Shown here: piece by piece, positions 17,779 through 26,305 of the stretch
Position numbering within the stretch: position 1 is the first letter of the stretch
Layout: each line of letters opens with the position of its first letter
Assembly (NCBI GenBank): GCA_937925475.1
Contig: CALEWH010000028.1
Location: 1-37,124, forward strand
From: an uncultured Clostridia bacterium
GTDB taxonomy: Bacteria > Bacillota > Clostridia > Christensenellales > UBA1242
Direction of reading: 5' to 3'
Length of the DNA: 37,124 nucleotides
Position numbers and translations under genes: made by a program
The notes under the pieces: model-generated
Told to the model about the DNA's origin: nothing
The model's database searches: none
What the model saw: only the letters and a program-made list of their open reading frames with translations

Positions 17779-20034
17779 CTAACTAATAGGCACAAAATCC
17801 ACTTCTCTTGTAAGGATATTTGCACCTACGCATTTTACCTTAACTTTGTCGCCAAGCGCATACGAATTTCGCGCGCCCTTCAACATAAATCTTTCTTCAA
17901 TATACTCGTACTTATCCATAGGCAAATCCTCAATGCGAATAAGTCCTTCGACAGTGTTGTCTAGTTCGACAAACACCCCAAATGCTGTCACGCCAGAAAC
18001 CACACCTTGCCACTCTTCGTCCAAGTGGTTGCGCATATAGAACACGCGATACAAGTCGTCAATATCTCTCTCGACTTTTTCTGCAAGCACTTCCCTTTCG
18101 CTGGACTGAACACTACTGTCAAACACAAATTGTTTTAGCTCTTGAAGTTTTGCACCACTTATACGCCTATTTAGGTCATCCTTAATAATGCGGTGTATTG
18201 TAAGGTCGGGATAACGCCTAATTGGCGATGTGAAATGGCAATAGTATTTAAGTGCAAGTCCAAAGTGCCCCATACATTCGGGCATATATTTTGCCTTACG
18301 CATTGCACGCAAACATACTCTGTTAACAACATATCTATAATCAGTATCTGACACTTGTTTTAGTAGTTTTTGAAATTGACTAGGTGTAGGATTTTCACTA
18401 AGTATCGGACTAGTAAGCCCAAGCGAACTCACATAGTTGTTGAAAATATCGACCTTTTCAGTGGCTGGGGTCTCGTGAACACGATATACAAAAGGAAGTT
18501 TTTTAAGACAATATTCTTTCGCGACAACTTCATTTGCAGCAACCATAAATGCTTCGATAAGTTTGTGGCTGTCGTTGTTTTCCCTAGGCTCAACATACAT
18601 AACATCGCCAAGGTCGTTTAGACTTATCTTCACTTCTGGAATATCAAATTCGATATATCCCGCCTTAACGCGTTCGGCCATGAGGTGTTTTGCAAGAACA
18701 TTCATATTGTTTAACATCTCGACAAATGGTTTGTTTTTAGCCATAACATCTTGATTGCCATTAAAAATCGCAAAAACCTCGTCGTATGTAAAACGCTTTT
18801 TACTATTTATTATACTTTCGCAGATTTTGTGACCAACTTGCTTAAAATTTTCGTCATATTCGATAAAAACCGACAACGCCAAACGGTCGACACGCTCATT
18901 AAGCGAACATATTCCATTTGATAGTTCGCGTGGGAGCATAGGCAAAACAAGTTGTGGAAAATACACACTTGTAGCACGCTTAAATGCTTCTTTATCGATG
19001 ATTGAGTTGCGTGGAACATACTCGCCAACATCGGCGATATGCACACCTAGCACCCAGTGCCCGTCTTTGTTTTTTGTAAGTGAAACTGCATCGTCAAGGT
19101 CACGACTATCCGCGCCATCGATTGTAAAACAGATTTCACGAGTGAAGTCTAGCCTATTTGGATACTTAGATTTGTCGATATGGTCAGGCATATTTTCAGC
19201 CACTTCCATAACTTTTTTAGGAAAGTTTTCGTATAGTTTGTAACTTCTTATGACCGCAAGTGCTTCGGTTTCGATTGCGTTTGGCTCTCCCAAAACCTCG
19301 ACAACTCTGCCATCTGGATTTCGTTTGCTATCGTAGTATCTTTCAATAGCAACTACAACCTTGTATCCGTTTGTTGCGCCATTTGTTTTGCTTAGCGGAA
19401 CATAGATGTCTTTTCCAAACTTCACATCGTCAGGAGTAACATATGCGCCCGACTTTGTAAACGAAATTTTGCCTACTATGCTGTCGTTTCCGCGCTCCAA
19501 AACTTGCACAACCTTGCCTTCGGGGCGTGAGTTTGAAAGCCTTGTTTCGACCACAACTCTATCGTTGTTGATTGCGGTCTTCATATTTTTTTGCGCGATA
19601 AAAACATCACTAAAACTAGGGTCATCTGGGATTAGAAAAGCAAAACCCTTGTTTGTGCCTTGTAGTCTTCCGGTGATTTTAACAACTTTTGCCTTTTTGT
19701 CTTTTTGAGCAAGAATCCTATATGCTTCGTTTACATTGTCGTCTTCAAAGTACTCTTGTGAAAGTTCTTTTTTAGTACGCTTTTTGCCTTTTTTCATATA
19801 GTTTTGGACACCGCGACTATCCTTCGCTTTGGGATCAACCACCTTTGCGGGTTTTTTAGGTGCAATCCCTGCCACACATATCTCCCCGTTATTTATCATC
19901 TCGTCAACAATCTTTTTCATCTCGTCCCACGATTTGTTGTTTAGCACGCAAAGTTGCGACAACAAAAAGTCGTAGTCAAGATTGCTAAGACGATTGGTTT
20001 TTATTTGATTAACAATTTTCTCTTGTATAGTCAT
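17779..20034 (-). CDS. rnr: Ribonuclease R
   Basis: RNase R is a processive 3'-5' exoribonuclease that degrades structured RNA, including mRNA released by trans-translation. The 751-residue protein has an N-terminal winged-helix-like segment, a basic linker (about 60-90), cold-shock domains, the RNB catalytic domain with DGADSRDLDDAVSL (near 305-315; the Asp cluster binds Mg) and a C-terminal S1 domain (about 670-750). AAGGGGAA precedes the ATG. It lies between secG and smpB, the usual Firmicutes order. A perfect palindrome between secG and rnr may reduce read-through. Confidence 0.96.
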   Translation of the reverse strand: MTIQEKIVNQIKTNRLSNLDYDFLLSQLCVLNNKSWDEMKKIVDEMINNGEICVAGIAPKKPAKVVDPKAKDSRGVQNYMKKGKKRTKKELSQEYFEDDNVNEAYRILAQKDKKAKVVKITGRLQGTNKGFAFLIPDDPSFSDVFIAQKNMKTAINNDRVVVETRLSNSRPEGKVVQVLERGNDSIVGKISFTKSGAYVTPDDVKFGKDIYVPLSKTNGATNGYKVVVAIERYYDSKRNPDGRVVEVLGEPNAIETEALAVIRSYKLYENFPKKVMEVAENMPDHIDKSKYPNRLDFTREICFTIDGADSRDLDDAVSLTKNKDGHWVLGVHIADVGEYVPRNSIIDKEAFKRATSVYFPQLVLPMLPRELSNGICSLNERVDRLALSVFIEYDENFKQVGHKICESIINSKKRFTYDEVFAIFNGNQDVMAKNKPFVEMLNNMNVLAKHLMAERVKAGYIEFDIPEVKISLNDLGDVMYVEPRENNDSHKLIEAFMVAANEVVAKEYCLKKLPFVYRVHETPATEKVDIFNNYVSSLGLTSPILSENPTPSQFQKLLKQVSDTDYRYVVNRVCLRAMRKAKYMPECMGHFGLALKYYCHFTSPIRRYPDLTIHRIIKDDLNRRISGAKLQELKQFVFDSSVQSSEREVLAEKVERDIDDLYRVFYMRNHLDEEWQGVVSGVTAFGVFVELDNTVEGLIRIEDLPMDKYEYIEERFMLKGARNSYALGDKVKVKCVGANILTREVDFVPIS

Positions 20035-20056
20035 ATTTCCCCTTCAAAACACAAAA

Positions 20057-20076
20057 GGCTCTAAAATTTTAGAGCC
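20057..20076 (-). terminator. Palindromic hairpin between secG and rnr (terminator or attenuator)
   Basis: GGCTCTAAAATTTTAGAGCC is a perfect 20-base palindrome. On the minus strand it is followed by TTTTGTGTTTT. It may partly end secG transcription and tune rnr expression. Confidence 0.65.
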
Positions 20077-20094
20077 CTCAAAAAAACTATTGTA

Positions 20095-20409
20095 TTATGC
20101 TCCAAGACCGTTGTAGATGCCAACAGTAATAAAGTAAATAACAGCGAAAACAAAAATAAGTATAGAACATATAATCATCATACGATGAAGTCTACCTTCT
20201 CTGGTGTCGCCCTTGTTAAAGCCATAATAACTCTCGTTTTTGCCAGTGATGACATTGTTTCCTCCGTCTGGATTTGATGGCAACATCATTGAACAAACAA
20301 TAATCGAGATAGCATTTAGAGTAATCAAGATAAGCAAAATTGCTTGAATTACTGGGAACGAACTGCTGACCCAGTTTGGAATTGTAGAATCAAGTAAAAA
20401 ATTAAACAT
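20095..20409 (-). CDS. secG: Protein translocase subunit SecG
   Basis: SecG is the small accessory subunit of the SecYEG export channel. The 104-residue protein from the ATG at 20409 (AAGGAG upstream) has two membrane helices, about residues 18-40 and 78-98. Between them lies a Gly/Asn-rich polar loop and a TREGRLHRMMII segment resembling the conserved R...L.K.T of SecG. It is longer than the usual 75-85 residues because of an extra N-terminus. The call is supported by position: secG-rnr-smpB-ssrA is a common order in Firmicutes. Confidence 0.78.
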   Translation of the reverse strand: MFNFLLDSTIPNWVSSSFPVIQAILLILITLNAISIIVCSMMLPSNPDGGNNVITGKNESYYGFNKGDTREGRLHRMMIICSILIFVFAVIYFITVGIYNGLGA

Positions 20410-20437
20410 ATAAAACTCCTTAAATTTATGCGTAGTT

Positions 20438-20467
20438 ATTATAGCACACAAATTTTGTACTTTGCAA
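20438..20467 (-). promoter_or_regulatory. secG promoter
   Basis: On the minus strand TTGCAA (20467-20462) is 18 bases from TATAAT (20443-20438), 28 bases upstream of the secG ATG. Confidence 0.6.
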
Positions 20468-20574
20468 CTATAATAAAATAATAAATTTATAAAGTACTAT
20501 AAGTAAAACCTTTTTTTGACACAAAATTGTGTAAAAAGTCTTTAAAACACACTCATTTTACACTTTGCATAGTA

Positions 20575-20598
20575 CAAAAAAGACACATATTGTGTCTT
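20575..20598 (-). terminator. uvrA intrinsic terminator
   Basis: An 8-bp perfect stem (20580-20587 with 20591-20598) overlaps the uvrA stop codon and is followed on the minus strand by TTTTTT. Confidence 0.8.
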
Positions 20599-23404
20599 AA
20601 TTTGTTTTGATATATTTTGCTGTATAACCTTTGCCACTCCTTGCGACTTCTTCGGGAGTTCCTTCAACGACGATTTGTCCCCCTTTGTCACCACCTTCTG
20701 GGCCAAGGTCGATTATATAATCCGCACAATTTATCACATCAAGATTGTGCTCGATGACTACGACAGTATTGCCCGCATCAACAAGCCGATTTAGTATTTT
20801 GATAAGTTTGTCGACATCATATGAATGTAGTCCTGTTGTAGGTTCGTCAAGCAAATACAACGACTTGCCAGTGCCCCTTCTACTTAATTCGGTCGCAAGT
20901 TTGACTCTTTGCGCTTCTCCACCACTAAGTTGGGTCGCTGGTTGACCAAGTTTGATGTATCCTAGTCCAACATCAACAAGAGTTTGCAATTTGTTGTGTA
21001 TTCTAGGGATATTTTCAAAAAACTCGTTTGCTTCGTCAATAGTCATTTCTAGCACATCATATATGCTTTTGCCTTTGTATTTGACTTGCAAGGTTTCGCG
21101 GTTGTAGCGTCTGCCACCACATTCGTCACAAGTCACATACATATCTGGCAAGAAAAACATTTCGATTTTGTTTATTCCAGCACCACCGCAGTGCTCACAA
21201 CGCCCGCCCGCAATATTAAACGAAAATCTGCCCGCTGTATAACCACGCTCTTTTGCGTCGTTAGTGCTAGCAAAAAGATTTCTTATGTCAGTAAACACAT
21301 TTGTGTATGTCGCTGGATTGCTCCTAGGAGTACGACCTATTGGACTTTGGTCGATGTTGATTATCTTGTCAATGCGCTCGACTCCACTAATAGACTTGTA
21401 CGCGCCTTCTGGATATGATGTGTTGTTGAGTCTATTATTGATGGCTGGAAACAATATGTCATTCATAAGACTACTCTTGCCACTTCCACTCACACCAGTT
21501 ATTGCGGTTAGTATTCCAAGCGGAATATTTACATTAATGTTTTTAAGGTTGTGATGGGTCGCACCAGTTATGGTTATATAACCATTTTTCACAACACGCC
21601 TTTGCTTTGGAATAGGTATTTTGTACTCACCAGAAAGATATTTTCCAGTAAGTGAGCGTGGTTCTTCTATAATGTCTTCCACGCTTCCAGTAGCCACAAC
21701 TTCGCCACCATTAACACCTGCAAAACGCCCTATATCTACGATAAAATCGGCACTTCGCATAGTATCTTCATCGTGCTCCACTACAATAACTGTATTTCCC
21801 AAATCTCTTAGATTTTTAAGAGTCGCAATAAGTTTTTCATTGTCCCTTTGGTGCAAGCCTATACTTGGCTCATCAAGAATATAAATTACACCAGTAAGTC
21901 CGCTTCCGATTTGTGTCGCAAGCCTTATGCGTTGGGCTTCACCACCGCTTAGGGTCGCTGACATACGCCACAAAGTAAGATAATCTAGCCCTACATTAAG
22001 TAGAAAACTTAGTCGGTTGTTTATTTCTTTTAGTATTGGCTCAGCAATCAATTTTTGCGAATCCGTAAGGCGTAAACTTTCAAAATATTTTTTGGCTTGT
22101 GCAATCGACATATTGCATACATCCCAAATGTTTTTGCCTTCGACAAATACATTTAGTGCGACTTCATTTAGCCTTTTTCCATTACATTTTGGGCAAGTCA
22201 ATTCTTTAAAAAGTTTGGATATCTCAGTTTTTATAAAGTCACTCGTGGTTTCGCGATAACGCTTCATAAGATTTGGAATTATGCCTTCAAACTTGACTTC
22301 ACCTGTGCGCAAAACACCTTTCGACCTATATTCAACAGGGATTTTCTCGCCTTTTGTGCCATACAAAATCATATCTTGTGCTTTTGCAGGAAGGTTTTTC
22401 CACGCAGTATTTAAGCTTACTCCAAAATAATTGCACACACTTCTATAAAACATATTCGACATAAGATTGTCATAAGCCCAACCACTTGCATTAATACAAC
22501 CTTCTGCCAATGACAAATTTTCATTAACAAGTATTTTGTTTGGGTCAATAATTTGTTTGAAGCCAAGACCGTCACACTCGGGACAAGCACCATATGGAGT
22601 GTTGAATGAAAATACACGCGGAGCAATCTCGTCTACTGAGTAGTCACAATTTGCACAACTATGCATAGTACTATACAATATGTCATTTTCGCCCGTATTT
22701 ACGGTGATTTTTCCTTTTCCAAGTTTTAGCGTCTGCTCGACTGACTCGGTCAATCTTTTTTCAATGCCATCACTCACAACCAGCCTATCCACAACCACAT
22801 AAATTGTATGCGCCTTGTTTTTTTCAAGTTCGATAGGCTCATCAAGGCTGTATACTTTTCCGTCTACTCGCACTCTCACATAACCTTCTTTTTGAAGGTC
22901 TTTTAGTTCTTTGGTAAAAGTCCCCTTCTTGCCCTTGCATATGTTTGCAAGCAACATAATCCGAGTACCATTTTCATACTCCATTATTTTGTCTACAATG
23001 TTGTCGATTGTTTGAGTCTTGATAGGAATATGACAATTTGGACAATATGGAGTGCCAATGTGTGCAAAAAACAAACGCAAATAATCATATATCTCGGTCA
23101 CTGTTCCGACAGTACTTCGTGGATTGTTTGAAGTTGTTTTTTGGTCAATCGAGATACTTGGTGAAAGTCCGTCGATACTATCAACATCGGGTTTGCTCAT
23201 TTGTCCCAAAAATTGACGCGCATAACTGCTTAGGCTCTCCATATATCGCCTTTGGCCTTCGGCGAAAATTGTGTCAAAGGCAAGTGTGCTTTTTCCGCTA
23301 CCACTCACCCCTGTAAACACAACAAGTTTTTCTTTTGGAATTGTTAGATCTATGTTTTTAAGGTTGTTTTCTCTTGCACCTTTTATAACAATGTCTTTTA
23401 GCAT
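20597..23404 (-). CDS. uvrA: Excinuclease ABC subunit A
   Basis: UvrA is the damage-sensing ATPase of nucleotide excision repair and loads UvrB at lesions. The 935-residue protein has two ABC modules: Walker A GVSGSGKST (32-40) and GVSGSGKSS (about 637-645), two LSGGEAQR signatures, and Walker B with LDEPSIGLH and LDEPTTGLH. Zinc-binding Cys pairs are present (CPNC, CANC with CPEC, and CEHC with CDEC). Length and order are normal. The start ATG overlaps the last base of the uvrB stop (TAATG), so the two are translated together. Confidence 0.98.
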   Translation of the reverse strand: MLKDIVIKGARENNLKNIDLTIPKEKLVVFTGVSGSGKSTLAFDTIFAEGQRRYMESLSSYARQFLGQMSKPDVDSIDGLSPSISIDQKTTSNNPRSTVGTVTEIYDYLRLFFAHIGTPYCPNCHIPIKTQTIDNIVDKIMEYENGTRIMLLANICKGKKGTFTKELKDLQKEGYVRVRVDGKVYSLDEPIELEKNKAHTIYVVVDRLVVSDGIEKRLTESVEQTLKLGKGKITVNTGENDILYSTMHSCANCDYSVDEIAPRVFSFNTPYGACPECDGLGFKQIIDPNKILVNENLSLAEGCINASGWAYDNLMSNMFYRSVCNYFGVSLNTAWKNLPAKAQDMILYGTKGEKIPVEYRSKGVLRTGEVKFEGIIPNLMKRYRETTSDFIKTEISKLFKELTCPKCNGKRLNEVALNVFVEGKNIWDVCNMSIAQAKKYFESLRLTDSQKLIAEPILKEINNRLSFLLNVGLDYLTLWRMSATLSGGEAQRIRLATQIGSGLTGVIYILDEPSIGLHQRDNEKLIATLKNLRDLGNTVIVVEHDEDTMRSADFIVDIGRFAGVNGGEVVATGSVEDIIEEPRSLTGKYLSGEYKIPIPKQRRVVKNGYITITGATHHNLKNINVNIPLGILTAITGVSGSGKSSLMNDILFPAINNRLNNTSYPEGAYKSISGVERIDKIINIDQSPIGRTPRSNPATYTNVFTDIRNLFASTNDAKERGYTAGRFSFNIAGGRCEHCGGAGINKIEMFFLPDMYVTCDECGGRRYNRETLQVKYKGKSIYDVLEMTIDEANEFFENIPRIHNKLQTLVDVGLGYIKLGQPATQLSGGEAQRVKLATELSRRGTGKSLYLLDEPTTGLHSYDVDKLIKILNRLVDAGNTVVVIEHNLDVINCADYIIDLGPEGGDKGGQIVVEGTPEEVARSGKGYTAKYIKTN

Positions 23405-25359
23405 TATTTGTTTTCCTTTAATTTTTTAATTTCATCTCTAAGTTTGATTGCTTTTTCAAAGTCAAGCAACGATGAAGCAACATTCATCATTTGTGTAAGG
23501 TCGGCTATCCTACTTTCTTTTTCCCATTTAGTAAGTTTTTTATTCCCTTTGCCACTCGCCTTTTTGGTTATTTCTAGCGTGTTTTTAATAGGTTTTATTA
23601 TTGTTTTCGGAACAATTTTGTGCTCAGCATTGTATGCCATTTGGATTTTGCGACGCCTTGCAGTCTCACTCACCGCTGCCACGATGCTCTTTGTCATAAC
23701 ATCGGCGTAAATGATTACTCGGCTCTCACTGTTACGCGAAGCACGACCGATTGTTTGGATAAGCGCCCACTCACTTCGTAAAAATCCTTCTTTGTCACCG
23801 TCCAATATAGCCACAAGTTTTACTTCGGGAATATCAAGTCCTTCACGAAGCAAATTTATGCCGATTAATACATCATAGTCTTTCCTTCTAAGCGAATTGA
23901 TAATCTCAACCCGATCAAGTGTATCAATATCCGAGTGCAGATATTTGACCTTAATCCCTTTCTCGCTAAGGTAGTCTGTAAGGCTCTCCGCCATTTTCTT
24001 TGTAAGTGTGGTCACAAGCACACGACCTTCTTTTTCTATTGTCGAATTGATTTCACCAATAAGGTCGTCCACTTGTCCTTCAACTGGTCTTATTATAACC
24101 TCAGGGTCAAGCAGTCCAGTAGGTCTTATTATTTGCTCTGCAATATTGTCCGAATGTTCGCGCTCCCACTCGCCTGGGGTCGCCGAAACAAATATGGCTT
24201 GCGGAATACGCCTTTCCCACTCGTCCCAGTTTAGTGGACGATTGTCGTACGCCGCCGGAAGCCTAAAACCATACTCTACAAGATTAGTTTTGCGCGAAAA
24301 ATCCCCACCAAACATTGCCCTAATTTGTGGCAAAGTAATGTGGCTCTCGTCTACAAAAACAATGTAGTCTTTTGGAAAATAATCCATAAGAGTGTATGGC
24401 GCTTCACCGGGTTTTCGTCCATCAAAATAGCGCGAATAGTTTTCTATCCCGTTGCAATAACCCACTTCTTTCATCATTTCAAGGTCGTAAAAAGTACGCT
24501 CTTTTATGCGTTGGGCTTCGATTAGTTTGCCCGCTTCTTCAAACTCTTTTACTCTCACAAGACAGTCGTGTTTGATTTGCTCATATACTTCATCAAGTTT
24601 TGCAGGGCTGATCACATAGTGTGTCGCCGGCAACAAAAAGCAGTGTTCGAGATTGTGTATTTTGCGCCCAGTCAAAACTTCAATTTCGCTTATGCTTTCA
24701 ATCTCGTCACCCCAAAACTCAATCCTTATTCCCACATCACTTTTTGATGGCGGAATAATGTCAAGCACATCACCGTGGCTACGAAAACTCCCCCGCTTAA
24801 AATCTATGTCGTTGCGTTCATATTGCAACTCGATAAGTTTGCGAGTGATGTCGTTCTTTTTTATCATATCGTGCGGTCTAAGTGACAAACACATACTCGA
24901 ATACATCTCTGGTGCACCAAGTCCATATATACACGAAACACTAGCAACAACTATTACATCTCTTCTTTCGAAAAGCGAACAAGTCGCTGAGTGACGAAGT
25001 TTGTCTATCTCGTCATTGATAGACATATCTTTTTCGATGTAGGTGTCAGACGACACAATGTAGGCTTCGGGTTGGTAGTAGTCATAATAACTAACAAAGT
25101 ACTCGACTCTGTTTTCAGGAAAAAACTCCCTAAACTCATTGCAGAGTTGGGCAGCAAGTGTCTTATTGTGCGCAATAACCAAAGTCGGCCTATTAACTCT
25201 TTCAATAACATTGGCCATAGTAAAAGTTTTTCCACTGCCAGTAACGCCAAGAAGAGTCTGATATCTAAGCCCGTCATTTATGCCTTCGACAAGCGACTCG
25301 ATTGCTTGTGGCTGGTCACCAGTAGGTTTGTACTTACTATGCAAAACAAATTTGTCCAT
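23404..25359 (-). CDS. uvrB: Excinuclease ABC subunit B
   Basis: UvrB is the helicase-like subunit that receives damaged DNA from UvrA and recruits the UvrC nuclease. The protein of 651 residues has Walker A GVTGSGKT (38-45), the beta-hairpin region with SYYDYYQPEAY, DESH of motif II, a second helicase domain and the C-terminal UVR domain (DFEKAIKLRDEIKKLK) that contacts UvrC. The ATG at 25359 is preferred to a GTG six bases upstream because the family N-terminus starts here; AAGGTG lies three bases before it. uvrC is not in the window. Confidence 0.98.
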   Translation of the reverse strand: MDKFVLHSKYKPTGDQPQAIESLVEGINDGLRYQTLLGVTGSGKTFTMANVIERVNRPTLVIAHNKTLAAQLCNEFREFFPENRVEYFVSYYDYYQPEAYIVSSDTYIEKDMSINDEIDKLRHSATCSLFERRDVIVVASVSCIYGLGAPEMYSSMCLSLRPHDMIKKNDITRKLIELQYERNDIDFKRGSFRSHGDVLDIIPPSKSDVGIRIEFWGDEIESISEIEVLTGRKIHNLEHCFLLPATHYVISPAKLDEVYEQIKHDCLVRVKEFEEAGKLIEAQRIKERTFYDLEMMKEVGYCNGIENYSRYFDGRKPGEAPYTLMDYFPKDYIVFVDESHITLPQIRAMFGGDFSRKTNLVEYGFRLPAAYDNRPLNWDEWERRIPQAIFVSATPGEWEREHSDNIAEQIIRPTGLLDPEVIIRPVEGQVDDLIGEINSTIEKEGRVLVTTLTKKMAESLTDYLSEKGIKVKYLHSDIDTLDRVEIINSLRRKDYDVLIGINLLREGLDIPEVKLVAILDGDKEGFLRSEWALIQTIGRASRNSESRVIIYADVMTKSIVAAVSETARRRKIQMAYNAEHKIVPKTIIKPIKNTLEITKKASGKGNKKLTKWEKESRIADLTQMMNVASSLLDFEKAIKLRDEIKKLKENK

Positions 25360-25368
25360 AATCACCTT

Positions 25369-25397
25369 AAAAAAAGAACTGTATAAAATACAATTCT
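25369..25397 (-). terminator. Terminator overlapping the uvrBA transcription start
   Basis: A 10-bp stem with one wobble pair (25375-25384 with 25388-25397) and an AAA loop (plus-strand reading) is followed on the minus strand by seven U. It ends just before the uvrB Shine-Dalgarno sequence. It should stop transcripts arriving from the winged-helix genes upstream. Confidence 0.7.
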
Positions 25398-25406
25398 ATT
25401 ATATCA
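25398..25406 (-). promoter_or_regulatory. uvrBA extended -10 promoter
   Basis: On the minus strand TGATATAAT (25406-25398) is a perfect extended -10. A weak T-rich -35 lies upstream. Start is expected near 25391, inside the terminator stem. Confidence 0.6.
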
Positions 25407-25460
25407 TAATTATTGTAAATGCAAAAGGTTTTTATACTAATCGTACAAATGTTTGATAAA

Positions 25461-25820
25461 TTACTTAAACACTGCTTTGAGTATTATTCCCACAACAAAC
25501 GAAAGCACAGCCAGCAAAACTGTTCTTACTACAAGCATAATTGTGGTTTTTCTGCGGTTTTCCGCATCTCTGCGCCAACTAACACCCTTTTTATCAAGAC
25601 TAACACAGTAAATCGGCTTGCCTTTTTTGTCAGACAAAATCACATTAATATAGCCGTCCATAGAAAGGTTTTGCAAAATCTCGTCGACTTCAACATCGCT
25701 TGTTTCCATTAGACTTTGAGTCAAAACACCGGTTATTTCTTTGACGCTGATAAGCACGCTGTCTTTGCCGTTTGACTTGTCAAAAATATAGTCCATCACC
25801 AACTTTTCTTTTTTCAACAT
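25461..25820 (-). CDS. Small membrane protein with winged-helix-like N-terminus (second of a tandem pair)
   Basis: This 119-residue protein has no assigned function. The N-terminal part (about 1-75) has helix-rich then strand-rich character like a winged helix: EILQNLSMDGYINVILSD resembles a recognition helix followed by the wing. A basic stretch WRRDAENRRK (82-91) leads to one C-terminal membrane helix (about 93-116). It is a tail-anchored layout with the possible DNA- or protein-binding domain in the cytoplasm. It aligns along its length with the gene just upstream, four bases away, so the pair arose by tandem duplication. AGGATAA in the end of the upstream gene serves as ribosome binding site. 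Confidence 0.72.
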   Translation of the reverse strand: MLKKEKLVMDYIFDKSNGKDSVLISVKEITGVLTQSLMETSDVEVDEILQNLSMDGYINVILSDKKGKPIYCVSLDKKGVSWRRDAENRRKTTIMLVVRTVLLAVLSFVVGIILKAVFK

Positions 25821-25824
25821 ATCT

Positions 25825-26172
25825 TTATCCTAATATAAGTTTTCCTATCAATGCACCTAAAAATGCAAAAACACTCGACAAAACACAGCAAGTAATAAGT
25901 AGTCGCATAATTCGTTTGTTGTAGATATTTTTGTCATCACTTACTTCGATCTCTTGACGCGCCTTTACAAGTGTAGAAAGACAAACAACACTTTCATCAC
26001 TGTACTTTATGTCAATATAACCTAGGTCTTCAAAATTTTTCAAGTTGTTTTCGACAGAAACAATACTGCAATGCATACTCTCGGCAAGTTCTTCCTTGTC
26101 AAGCACCTTGTAGCCTTCGTCACACAAATTATTGAGTTTTTTAAGCAATTTATTTGAAAATTTGTCTAACAT
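25825..26172 (-). CDS. Small membrane protein with winged-helix-like N-terminus (first of a tandem pair)
   Basis: From the ATG at 26172 (GAGGGAA upstream) the protein has 115 residues. An in-frame start at 26274 is rejected because the promoter and ribosome binding site lie inside it. The part LDKEELAESMHCSIVSVENN (24-43) looks like a helix-turn-helix: it is followed by LKNFEDLGYIDIKYSD, typical of a winged helix's recognition helix and wing. A single membrane helix (about 88-113) ends the protein. The shared GYI-x-(V/I) plus SD wing and the C-terminal helix mark it as paralogue of the downstream gene. A membrane-tethered regulator is possible; this is inference. Confidence 0.72.
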   Translation of the reverse strand: MLDKFSNKLLKKLNNLCDEGYKVLDKEELAESMHCSIVSVENNLKNFEDLGYIDIKYSDESVVCLSTLVKARQEIEVSDDKNIYNKRIMRLLITCCVLSSVFAFLGALIGKLILG

Positions 26173-26188
26173 TGTTCCCTCTAATATT

Positions 26189-26217
26189 ATTGTACCATAT
26201 CTGACTTTTGAAAACAA
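26189..26217 (-). promoter_or_regulatory. Promoter of the winged-helix membrane pair
   Basis: On the minus strand TTGTTT (26217-26212) is 17 bases from TACAAT (26194-26189), with TGG before the -10 (extended -10). Confidence 0.55.
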
Positions 26218-26258
26218 ATATTTATTTGCGTCTTGTAAGTGCCTAAGTAAAATTTGAT

Positions 26259-26287
26259 AAAAAAGAACAAGCAATGCGCTTGTTCTT
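26259..26287 (-). terminator. Terminator of the Ig-like surface protein gene
   Basis: A perfect 10-bp stem (26263-26272 with 26278-26287) with a five-base loop is followed on the minus strand by six U. Confidence 0.85.
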
Positions 26288-26305
26288 ATAGAGATTTATT
26301 ATTTG

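Noticed and set aside
25369..25397. LexA/DinR operator at uvrB
   Set aside because: The palindrome contains GAAC but not GAAC-N4-GTTC; the arms and U-run fit a terminator better.
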